From Ottelia alismoides (lineage: Eukaryota; Streptophyta; Magnoliopsida; Alismatales; Hydrocharitaceae): DNA of 64,000 bases. Below the pieces are notes generated by a model. That model did not search any database. It was not told where the DNA came from and was given only the letters and a program-made list of their open reading frames with translations. The stretch is taken from the NCBI GenBank assembly GCA_037367405.1, contig JAZKJV010004146.1, positions 434,001 through 498,000 of the forward strand, in the 5' to 3' direction. The position numbers were made by a program, and so were the translations under genes. How positions within the stretch are numbered: position 1 is the first letter of the stretch; every line of letters starts with the position of its first letter. Shown in pieces: positions 46,101 through 58,100 of the stretch.

Positions 46101-49100
46101 TATATTGTACAATATATGTACCAATACGATCCTGAAACCCAATTTTTCATACTAGCTCTGATTTTAACGAACTCAATATCATTTTGTAGATAATTAAATA
46201 AAACAGATTTGAAAATCGAGTTTGCCCAATTCGGAGTTCATACGACCGAGTTATGAGGTTCGGAAAATTTAGGTAGCGACTTCATGGACTCGGGTTTATT
46301 AGCATTTTGACTTAAATTATATTTTTCTAATAATTTTTAGAAGAATTTTAGAAAAGAAATTAAGTAAAACGGAGTTACCGTTAATTAATTAAAAATACAA
46401 GAAGTTTCTACATATAGTACATATAGACAACGGGACCCAAACGCAAAAACTCACACTTTTCATTCCAAATTTTTTTGATATTTTTATTTAATAGTATTAA
46501 GTATAAAAGGAAGTTTAAAAGTGAGTTTGATCCGTTTGGATTTTTCTATAAATAGTTATGAACTTCGGAAGTCAGCTTTTACGTCCTTTTCAGTTCATTG
46601 TAATATTTTAGTTTTATATTAAATAATTTTTCTGATATTTTTATAAAATAATAAATATTTTTATGAACAACTTTTGTAAAGAAAGCATTTTTATTTGGAA
46701 TTTTCTAAGTGATAAATAAAATAGGTGAAATATTTACAATGTGAAAATGTGTAAATTGTATTTTTTGTCTCGGTTTCTATAATTTTTATAGGTTGGGATC
46801 CTTATCTTACTCTACTTATTTATTTTATCGACAATGTCAATATTGACCTGGTCTCGGGGTTAGGATCAGTCTGTATATATTTTATATCTGCATGCTCATT
46901 TTCTTTTATTTTTCTTTTTCTCTTTATTTTTTTATTTTGGATAAAATAACTATTAAATATATAATATTAACAATTATGGTTAGAATGTTAATTAGTGGGA
47001 GTTAGTGATTATTTACATACATTTTACCAAGGGTTTTAGCCAAAATGAAAGAATAAAAGCGATGAATCATAAATTCATCAGTAGGTAACTACCTACACCT
47101 GGCTCTTTTTTTCAATAGTATTTGATTTTTCTGAAATAAAACTTTTGGGGAATTAGATCATCATATATCATCATGCAGTCATTCCAAATACAACTTAATT
47201 CATGGCTTCTATCATCTCCATCAAGACTACCAAAATTCAACGGTCTCAAAATTGCTGAAATTGACCCCCTCGAGATGAACATGTTAGGAATGCTTGTTTT
47301 ACATGAAACTTGAAACACATATTTCCCTCATTATATTAAGCAAATCCCCCTAACATTTCCTTTAAAAAATCCCAAAAAATAATGAAAAAAAGTCAGGTGT
47401 AGGTAGTTACCTACACCCCTGGGTATAAGCTCCCAGCTCCCCACACACACACGCGCACACACGCGCACACAGACGTGACTACTTTGTCATGTGATTGTTT
47501 TTTTTTGAAAAAAAGTACAAATTCATTCATCAGAATAGTGGCTAAATATGTTCGGTACATCAGAAAGGGTTGGATGGGCCCCAACGGACGCGAGGTAAAA
47601 AGTTACAACCACTTTAGATATAAAACAACATAGTATCAACGTAAACGCCCTACATCAGAGCAACTAAGCAAACCGGATGTTACCCCCAAAAACTAGTAAT
47701 GAAACCACCCGAAAATAACCAACAAGATATAATTTTTGCAGAAGGCCTTCATTTACTTCCAGAGCAGCCATCAACGGACGTTGATCCTAAAAGACCCGGA
47801 TCATAGTTATGATGATAACCCCACAGAAACGCTCACTGTGACCGCCGGGAAAGGAGGGGGGGGGGAACGAAACTCCGAGCCAGAGCTAGGGAGAGAAGCA
47901 CAAGGGCAACACAGCTAAAAGCGAATAGGCAGTAAATTTAGTAGATAAAGCACATGTTATCTTAAGTTCTAAGATTATCTTTAACACATTTGTAGTAAAA
48001 AAAGTGCATCAATGGATTTTAGGTCAGGGTTTTCCCTATTCTAAAAGCACAAACCATGGAAGCCTCATCAATAACTTTTTTTTGTTAAAAGGGACACCAT
48101 CAAAAGCTAATTTACAACATTCTCTCCAAATTGACCACCACAAAGTAGACACTATGGTCCATCATTTCCATTTAACCTTGGTTAGAGGGTTCAAGTTACT
48201 AATAGTTATAAAAGTCCAAAAACATCAAAAGTTGGTTCAGATCTACATTTAGCGAAGATATCACGTGTAGCCACACAATTTTTGAATATGTGTATTTAGC
48301 TTTCGAGGTGATTATGTCATAAATGGCATCTATTCGCTGACGAGATTTCCAACTTATGGAGTTCATTCTGTGTTATAATTTTTTTATGACCTAGAAGCAA
48401 GATGAAATAGGACACCCAAGGGTAAAAAAATATTTCCAGAAGTTAGCGTGCATAGTAGACTATAATATTCCATCAGTGAAAAGTGAGTACAAGTTTTTGG
48501 TAATGAATTTTTCATTCGTTGTTTCAAAACCGGGATAGCATATCAAATCTTTTTTTTTGAGGGATTTATAGCTATGAAAATTTCCTCAAAGTTATTTCTT
48601 AAGGCATCCACCTACCCCACATACCAATAGGCATCATGTTTTCCAGAGCTTTAAATCAGTTAAACCTTACCCCCATTTCTCCACACCGGCTCTAATTGAA
48701 GTCCGAATGTTTTTAATGAATGGTTTGAAGTTTTGAAAAATATGTATTAGAGGTTTCTTGTTGATCAGAGTGTCTTTTCATAAGGAAGAATTATTACCCT
48801 TACCAAGGTTCTTTTGAAGAACCGGATGAAGAGGTTTCGAACCCCTCACACACACGACTACTTGCCATGCAATTGTTTATTCTAGCATAAGGTCTCCTTA
48901 TCGCGAGATCAAAGTCCATTACTTTCCTCGTAAATCGTTTTAATTAAGATCATTTATATTTAGATTTTTTATCTTGGGTCTTAATTATCGACACCAAGGG
49001 AAGTGGTTCCTTAGAATCGTGTGAGACAAATCTTCCTCCTTTGATGAAATCTAGAAGATGATTAATTTCTTAGATAACTTCTTTGAAGCAATTGTGATCG

Positions 49101-52100
49101 CATTACTGCCTTGAAGGTGGTTCCGTAAAGCTTTGATGGTAATCTTCCTTCTGCGCGAACTTCCTCCAAGGCAGCAATGCGATCACCTGGCTGCAGTAAA
49201 CGAATTCAACATACTATATTTCTAATAATTTACCTTATCCATGCTTTATACCCCTTACTATTCTGAACTTTGAAAGTGCAATGACCGATTTTTAGGAGTA
49301 AATATAGTTTTTTTCTTAACGAATAAATGCATCCAATTAATTTGTAATTTGATCTTGCTAATATTTTTGTAGTAGGGATTCTTTATCCTATTTTAGCAAT
49401 TACATAGAAAATACGGGAGACGGGCAACAAGCTGCGCCGCCAATCCCTTTTGAATGGCAAATCCAATCCTTCGAAATACAACATTCATAGACTTAAGAAC
49501 CATAACATTGCTATGCATGATTTTTTGAATCCACTTAAAGAGCTCCATTGCTTCACTTGCCAAGAACCCAAATGTATCAAAGCCAAAAGGAATGAATACA
49601 TGTTGATTGTCAATGCATGCCTTCTCATGCTTAGCCACTTTAGCTGAGGCAGCTTTTTGTGCATCGAATCCTGCAATAAAATCACTCTTTATCGTACTCA
49701 CTAATGGAGAAACTCCAGTCAAATCAATACATGCATGTTTTCGAGGGAAATTCCTAAGTAACGTCACTAGAAATAATTTTTCTTCGAATAAGCCACCAAT
49801 ATTTTTTTTCTCTGTATAGTGTAGAGATATCGCATAAAATGTATGCGCTATAGAATAGCGCAGCTATTCTATGCGTTTTCTGTAGGTAACGCAGAGAAAT
49901 CCTGCGATATGCAGGTAGCGCAGACATTTCCTGCGATATACCCTTAAGAAGAAATAAATTACAGAGAGCGAACGAAGGGTCACTTACGCAACCCTTCGTT
50001 CGCTATGTCTTCTGTCCGCGCAAACATCTCCGCCCAGGCTCCGCCGAGCATCATCTTCACCGCCGCGGCTGCCACAGGCGAGCCCGCACCTCCGCCCAGG
50101 CATCCCCGCACCTCCGCCCAGGCATCCCCGCACCTCCGCCCAGCTTCTTCCCGTCTGTCGCTGCCTCCACTGCCTTGCGAGGGTAATGGTTTTCACATTT
50201 TTTTGTTAGGGTTCTTTATCTCTTATGCCTCCCCGCGACATTGTGATTTTGTATGACCGAAGACCATGTGATTATAATATATAGGATGTCAATGGATTCC
50301 ATATTTTGCGTGTTTGAGTTGAAGAGTCATAATGAAGACTCTTGTTCTACTGTCAAGCGAAGTCTGCGATTGAGAAAATCCATGTCGTATGACGAGTTAT
50401 TGGATTTGGTTTGTAAGAAGTTTTCATTGGATAGGAACACTTACAACGTGAAGATATCGCACTGTATTGGAAATGGTACAGTGATGACGTCCATTGCAGA
50501 TGATGATGATGTAGACAATGTTTTTCTTTACGCTGAGACTTATGCAAAGACGTCTCCCGTAGAGATGGTTGTAGAAACATCTTTGATTGAACTTGGAACC
50601 GAGCAGCGCGCCTTTGAACATCACAGTGTGTCCACATTTGCAGATCTATCTAACGACGAGGCACCTATTATGGCACACAATGATGAGAGAACATTTATTG
50701 GCGAGTCTCTGATGAGGGAAGTGCATCGCGTTCTGAATGATTGTCCTCCAGAGGTCACTGATGATGAGATAGAGAATGAAACCGATGAAGCTGAAGATGT
50801 CGTTCTGGATGTAACAAATGATTCCCAAATTGTCTCTTCAATACCCTTCTTCAATGTTTTAGGCGGTGACGGCCTCGCAAATTTCGAAGACAATTTTCGA
50901 AAGGAAAGTGCCATTGACAGCATTACTGATGAACTACGAAAGGGTCGCACTTTCAAAACAAAAGATAACCTTGTTTTTTGTGTGTAAAGGTACCACATTT
51001 TCTCCCATTACAACTTCACTATTAAGGAATCGACCACATTGGTTTGGTCCATCTCGTGCGCGATGGATTCCAATGGGTGCAAGTGGTTTTTACTTGGTCA
51101 TTACCGTAGATTCGATGGGATGTGGGTAATATCCAAGCTTGGTGATCCACATTCATGTATCAATCCATCCATTGGTCAAGATCATCCCCAACTTGACTGC
51201 AATTTCATGGCACGAGAAGTTCTTGATTTTGTGAAGGATAGCCCAATTGTTTCGATTTCAACTATGAGGACCCATATCTACAAGGTGTACAAGTACTTGG
51301 TTACAAAGAAAAGAGTGTGGGATGCGAGACGAAAGGCGATTGCAATCATTTATGGTGAATGGAAGAAATCCTATGCGGAAATGCCACATCTCTTACATGC
51401 TTTGAAGGCTGTCATTCCAGGGACAGAAATAGCTATTACGCATACGGTCCATCCTTATCCAAGGAAGCCACATTGTCGTAGATTTCAGCAATGTTTTTGG
51501 GCGTTTGGTCCATGTATTGAAGCGTTCAAGTATTGCAGGCCACTGATCAACATAGACGGTACACACTTGTACGGAAAATATACACAAAAATTACTGATTG
51601 CTTGTGGGATTGATGGTGATAACCATATTGTCCCCCTCGCCTTTGCTATTGTGGACAAGGAATCTGCACCAACTTGGAAGTGGTTTCTTTCTCTACTGCG
51701 TATCAAGGTTATTGGGATGCATCCAGGTCCCATTTGCATTATTTCAGATCGCCATTCAGGTATAAAGTCTGCAATGAATGATGTTGTTGTTGACATACTG
51801 CCATCATTTGCACATTGACGTTTTTGTTCGCGACATGTGGCTAGCAATTTCAACACTGTTTTTAAGAACGGTTCTATGAAAAATATTGTGACTGCAGCTG
51901 CCTTACAGACATCCTCTAAGAAATTTGCATACTTCATGAGAAAATTGAGAGAATGGAATAGAGACACAAGTAGATGGTTCGAAAGTCATGATTGTCCAAA
52001 AGAGCAGTGGACTTTGGCTTACGATGGTGGTTTTAGATTTGGTCAATCAACCACCAATCTCAGTGAGAGTTACAATGCCGTACTGAAGGACGCGCGATGT

Positions 52101-55100
52101 TTGCCCATTTCACCACTTATTGAAAAAACATTCTACAATTGCATTTTGTATTTCAATAAACGCAAAGAAGAAGCTGCTGCCGCCATTGCTACTGGGAAGA
52201 AATACACCACATGGGCTTCTTCAAAACTACAAGCATGGAGTTCTTTTGCAAATGGGCATAATGTCACAGAAATACAATGTGCTCCTGATTTACTCTTTCA
52301 GGTTGTTACAGGTGCTAGGCGTACACAGTACGGCATGAGAGGCCGGAAAAAATATACGGTTTTGATAAGCAAAGGCACATGCACTTGCCAGAAATGGCAA
52401 ACCTATCGGATACCTTGTTCGCATGCAATGGCTGTTATGTCGCAAAGACGTTCTGCAGTGGACTCTTATATAGGTGAGTGGTACACTTGGGAGCACCAGT
52501 TAAAGGTGTACCAAGGAAAAATTTTTCCCTTGGGCGATAGGGATACATGGGTGCATATGTCGTATCCTGAATCGAGACCGGACAAGAAATTAAAGCGGAG
52601 TAAAGGGAGACCTAAGTCCACGAGAATCCATAATGAGATGGATATTAGAGTAGCGATGCAAAAAAATACATGTGGTTTATGTGGGACTTTGGGACATAGC
52701 AAGCGCACGTGTGCAAAGAAAAATTCAGGAGCGTCTTCATCAACTACAGGACATACAGCATCTCGAAACAAAAATAGATGTGGAACATGTGGTCAGGAAG
52801 GGCATAATAAGAGAAAAATGTAACGGCCATAGTAAGTTTTATATGTAACTCTTAAAAAATTTGTAATGTTTAATGCTTCTTCTATTTTTGATATCTTTTC
52901 CTGTTTACATTGTAACATATTTGTGATATATTTGTGTGTTGTAGATGGATCCAGGCCCGATTGACGCTTCTGTACTGACACTACAGCACTGACATCGCTC
53001 ACGCCGAGTTTGGGAGGGCGATGTAAGTTACGAATTTCTATTTATTTCAAAGATAGTTATTATGTTCGTTTCACTTCATATCATAATTACAGATTTCATC
53101 ATGGCTACGTTGTCGGCGAAGGGAGAAGCATGTACGACATATACCACTGGATGAGCGGATCCGCCCATTTGTTGTGCAGGCAGGTTTTGGTGGAGTTACT
53201 GAGTTGGAGTTCATAGCCCTGGACCGGTATCTTATTACTGCTTTGGTGGAGCGATGGAGGCCGGAAACGCATACATTTCATATTGCCAACGGGGAGATGT
53301 CGATTACTCTTCAGGATGTAGCTGTGTTGATGGGATTGAGAGTAGATGGCATGGCGGTGACCGGTGCCACATCGACTGTAGGGAAATGGGCTGATGTTTG
53401 CGAACAGTTACTTGGTGTTCGCCCTTTGGAGAACGAGATCCAAGGCTCGAGAGTGCTAGCAAGTTGGTTGTATCAGTCATTTGCACATGTGCCTGACCAT
53501 GCAGATGAGGTGACATTGATACGTCATGCCAGGGCGTACATCCTGCAGCTCCTTGGAGGTGTCTTATTCACGGACAAGAGCGGATCGTTGATATCGATTA
53601 TTACATTACCGCTTTTATCCGATCTTGATGTTACTGGTACTTTCAGCTGGGGATCTGCCACTTTGGCTTATTTGTACAGACATCTTTGTTACGCTGCAGA
53701 CATGGGAACTGAGGAGATAGGAGGTTTTGTTATCCTCTTACAGCTTTGGGCGTGGGAGCACTTTCCCCATATAGCCCCTGTCATTAGATTGAGGCCCCAA
53801 TGGCACGGGCGATCATTAGGTGTTCGGTGGAGGGCGGACTTTGAGAATAGATGGCAACTAACACACGTTGTTCGCCCATATCGTGATGCATTTGACATGC
53901 AATTGCCAGAGCATGTATAAATTTTTTTGGAAATTTAATTCTTTTCAATTATCCATGGAGTAATGTAATTCTCGTATGTGCAGGTTTTGTGGATGCCGTA
54001 TGGGAGCGACATCTTGGAAGTGCTTCCACATTATTGCCTCGATGGTCAACATGTTTGGACGCCACGTGTACCACTTATTTACTTCCACGTGGTCGAATAC
54101 TACTTTCCGGACCGTGTCTTACGCCAATTCGGTGGATGCCAGAGTATTCCAGCTCCCTGCGACACTGACGAGGTGTTACATGTGATCGATCTACGGGGTA
54201 AGGTGGATGTAGATTGGATAGAGAAGCATGTTGACCACATCAATGCTTGGATGTCTCGACACAATAGAGTTCTCCACATAGACCAATCAATTGGGGTTAG
54301 CACAACTCCGGATTACATGGGTTGGTATCTCCGCATCACCAGAAGATACGTGGGGAGATTAGGTGCAATCCTAGCCTACAATGTAAGTATACATAACGCA
54401 AATATATTTCGCTTACTTGTTATTATGTAAAATCACATTTATTCCAATTTTTCAGATGCAAAGATGGGATCTTGTTATGAATTTAGGAGGAAGAGATCCT
54501 GGCCACTACCAGTATAGAGACATAGCACAAGAGACCAAGGCCGAGATGGAGCGTTCATTAGCAACTCAATTTGTAGATGCTATGATCTTGAACGAGGAGT
54601 ACACGCAGCAAGAGGACATCCAAGATAGAGGAAGAGGACGTGGAAGAGGTAGAGGTCGGGCTAGGGCACAACATGCTCATGGACGAGGTCGGGCTAGGGC
54701 TAGGGCACAACAACAAGATTTTGCACATGGCGACAACTTGGAGGAGGGACACCAGGATATGGATGACGTTCCTGACTTTGTTTTAAAGACACAGTTTGTC
54801 ACACCGCCTGTTGAACCTCGAACCGGCGAGATGTCAACTCCACAAGCTCCTACAAGGAACATTCGATGTGAAGAAGCTCAACATGCGTATGCTACATTGA
54901 CACCGCCACCTGCGCCCAGCTTTGAAGAGGAAGAAGGCATTGGAAGTTCTCAACAACAAGATCTTGATCTCAGATTTGGAAGGACTGCATACCAAAGGAG
55001 GAGGAAGAGATAGATATGTAATGTAAACAAAATTTGTCAATGTAGTCTTACTTTTTTGTATTGTACCCCTCATGTACTCATTTTAGAAGCAATGAAGACT

Positions 55101-58100
55101 ATTTATGGACGTCTATTCAAACATTCTTCAAATTTTGTACATATCTTATGGATGAAGAAGTACAGTCATTACAATTCTTGGTGTTGTGGTTATGTTCTGT
55201 CCAAGCTTGTTCCTGACTTTATTTTTTTGGCCGCATAGCAGAGTATAACGCAGAAATTCTATGCGCTATAGGCTGCCTTCCTTTATTTTTTTTGGCCGGT
55301 AGCAGAGTATAACGCAGCTATTGTCTGCGCTATAGATAGAAAACGCACACAAAGTATGCGCTAACGTAAAGCGCATAGAATAAATGCGTCTTCCTATATC
55401 GCACAGATTGTCTGCGATATGCGTACACTATCGAAGAATTTTTTTTTTGGCTTAGTTGGAGAATACTGTTTTCCAACTACGCCTCTTAGGAATTTTTCTC
55501 CATATTTTCCTCCAACCCATCCAAATATTAAGACATCTGCCGGTCTAAGTGTCGATCTCCCCTCTTGTGGATCAGTCAAAAAATTCACCGGTGCTTCTTT
55601 TTTTGAAGCAACCCCCGCATGTCTGATTCGATTTACGCACCCTATAGTTTTCCAATAGTTTGAGATGTGAACTGCGATTTCTGATGAACATTTTTTCTAT
55701 CATTATTTAGTTTAAAATTCTAATGTTTTAATTTGAAATGAAACAGTGTTTCACACATATTATAAAGTTTTTATTGTAATTAGAATCACGTAAATAAAAA
55801 CTATCTTTTCATAATTGGTAAAAGACCCTTGGACAGGCCGTCCAACTAGTATATAAACTGGAGCATGCCTTCCTATCCCCCGTAAGAAGTTGGTGGATAT
55901 TGTTACATGTCATTCCATCAACATAATTAACCTTAGAGCGAAGAATAGAATCTTCATCAAAGGTAGCATTCCTACCAGTAATCTTTATATGTTCAAAAGC
56001 TGATTAGATTTTAATTATATTCCTTTTCTCATATACCATAGCCCGTTAACACCTCATTTGTGCCCTTGGATCAATGATTTGGATCCAACAAGGTCTTGAG
56101 ACTATATCCCTCGCTGAGAGCATCAACTATCCTCCTTAATAAGATCATGAACTCGTGAGGCATGGTATTGAATCCTTGTGTCAAAGTATATCTTAGATTA
56201 TAAAGATTAATAGAGTTAAAATTAAAGCTTCAATGAAACAAACACGATAATTATTAATGGGGCTACCTTAGGGGGAGCCAACTTTGGCTAACCCAATCCT
56301 TATTTTTTTCTATTTCCTAATGTATTTTCTAAAAGCACCTAGAGGATTTAGTCCATTAGATGACAACATGTCATACAAATTTTGTATACAATAAATATTC
56401 CTAGACGGTCTATCAATAAGAAATCAATTTCAGGAATTATGATATCGTTAAAATTTGTCAATCATGATGGATGAGATACGAGTCTCGAATATGGTCGAAA
56501 TTTGGATGAGAACACGGTGTCATATAGTGATCTAAATATCTCCAGGGGTTTTCAAAAGATACATTAAGAAATACCGAAAATAAGGGTAAGAGTAGCCAAG
56601 CTTGCTCCACTGTGGTAGCCCAATTAAATCCATAATTCATCAGTAGTGGGTAGAAGACAATCGTTAATGCTTATAATTGATAATCTGGTTTTACCTTAAA
56701 TCTGAGCTAATACGCTGCTATCATATTTCATATTTGGATGGTTTCTATCAGTGCTGTGGCGAAACACCTCTCCGAGGATCTTCCCTACCAGCTCTCCGGG
56801 GACGACGTATACCTCACCTCCGGCTGCACGCATGGCATCGAGACCATGTTCTCCGTGTTATCTCGGCCACAAGCCAACATACTGCTGCCTAGGCCTGGCT
56901 ATCCCTGCTATGCGGCACGTGCGGCATTCTCCGGTATGGAGTTCCGGTATTACGACCTCCTCCCTGACAAGGGGTGGGAGGTCGACCTCGAAGCCTTGGA
57001 GGCCCTTGCCGACGACCACACTGTCGCAATGGTTGTCATCAATCCCGGTAACCCGTGTGGGAACGTCTTCAGCCATCATCACTTGAGCCAGGTTATTTAC
57101 GAGGGACACTTCTTTTGATTAGGATTATTTATAAATTTATAATCGTTGATATATATGAGGATGGCAGATTGCATCGACTGCGAGGAAGCTCGGGATTATG
57201 GTGATTGCGGATGAGGTGTACGCCCACCTGTCATTCGGGAGGAACCCATTTGTGCCTATGGGTGTATTCGGGTCCACGGTGCCGGTTCTCACTCTCGGAT
57301 CCATATCCAAGAGATGGGCGGTACCCGGTTGGCGCCTCGGCTGGATCGCGTCCACGGATCCCAATCGGATTCTCCAGAAAACCAAGGTCTCAGTCTCTCC
57401 TATCTTCTTCCTAATTAGATTCCATTTTCTTCTCCATATTAATCCTTGCTCGTTTATACTCCTTCAGATCATTGAAGGAATCGAGGCCTATCTCAATATA
57501 TCATCTGATCCTGTAACCTTTATACAGGTCACTTCTCATCCAACTTAAATCATCGTGTAATCATTAGTTGCTAATTCAAAGAATCTGCATTGCAAATGAT
57601 AAACAGGGTGCAGTTCCTCAAATAATCGAGAACACAAAAGCAGAATTCTTCCAGAAGAGCATCGAGTTACTGAAGCAAACGGCAGAGACTTGTTTTGACA
57701 GACTGAATGAAATCAGTTGCATCAGCTGCCCTCGCAAACCCGAAGGCTCCATGTCTACGATGGTGAGACGCGGTCTTCGCGATATTAATGCATCTTTTTT
57801 TCACTTTGATTACAATTTCCTTCGGGCAATCCGCATCGATTCAATGTTGTTCAGGTGAAACTGGATTTATCTCTTCTGGAAGACATCGAGGATGATGTTG
57901 ATTTCTGCTGCAAGTTGGCCAAGGAGGAATCTGTGGTCATTTTGCCAGGTTCATATCCTCCATATCGATTCTTAGCCTGACATAGCGATAAAAATGCGTT
58001 GATTCGTTCCATCATTGGGCAACAACAAATAGATAAGAGGGGTTCGAATATTTTCTATGATACAGGGAGCACGGTGGGATACAAAAACTGGCTGCGAGTG

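Larger units (their letters stand above)
49810..55437 (+). mobile_element. Mutator-like element with transposase and PMD genes
   Basis: 5,628 bp. Ends ctctgtatagtgtagagata and (reverse complement) tcttcgatagtgtacgcata are inverted relatives. A 9-bp duplication atttttttt lies on both sides (49801-49809, 55438-55446), the size usual for Mutator-like elements, though a T-run weakens the evidence. Each end has an array of palindromic units of about 30 bp built on the word gcgcag/ctgcgatat. Inside are a MURA-type transposase and a plant mobile domain gene, both on the + strand, about 120 bp apart. Confidence 0.82.
49753..55490. mobile_element. Small MITE (about 100 bp) split by the Mutator element
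   Basis: Left arm 49753-49809 starts cctaagtaacgtcactagaa; the right arm 55447-55490 ends ccaactacgcctcttagg. They are inverted relatives over about 42 bases (ggcttan.n.agaa pattern with conserved acg and cttagg). Removing both insertions brings the reverse-transcriptase remnant's WVGGK and KHACIDL blocks together. Confidence 0.55.
40429..56751 (+). other. Intron 1 of the aminotransferase gene (16.3 kb)
   Basis: Donor AG|gtaact, acceptor atcag|TGCTGTGG, phase 2, restoring TRSAVAKHL across the junction as expected in the family (RRAVAEHL type). It contains foldbacks, MITEs, hAT, an LTR fragment, a reverse-transcriptase remnant and a Mutator-like element. The junction logic shows it is one intron and not two unrelated gene pieces, provided the transcript is really spliced across it. 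Confidence 0.8.

Noticed and set aside
48004..48252. 82-codon frame in intron 1
   Set aside because: No recognisable motif and surrounded by decayed DNA; likely chance.
50985..51038. Intron that would remove the first transposase stop codon
   Set aside because: The sequence after the TAA reads on in frame with family-like residues ([10 protein letters not shown]), so a nonsense change is simpler than a short intron.
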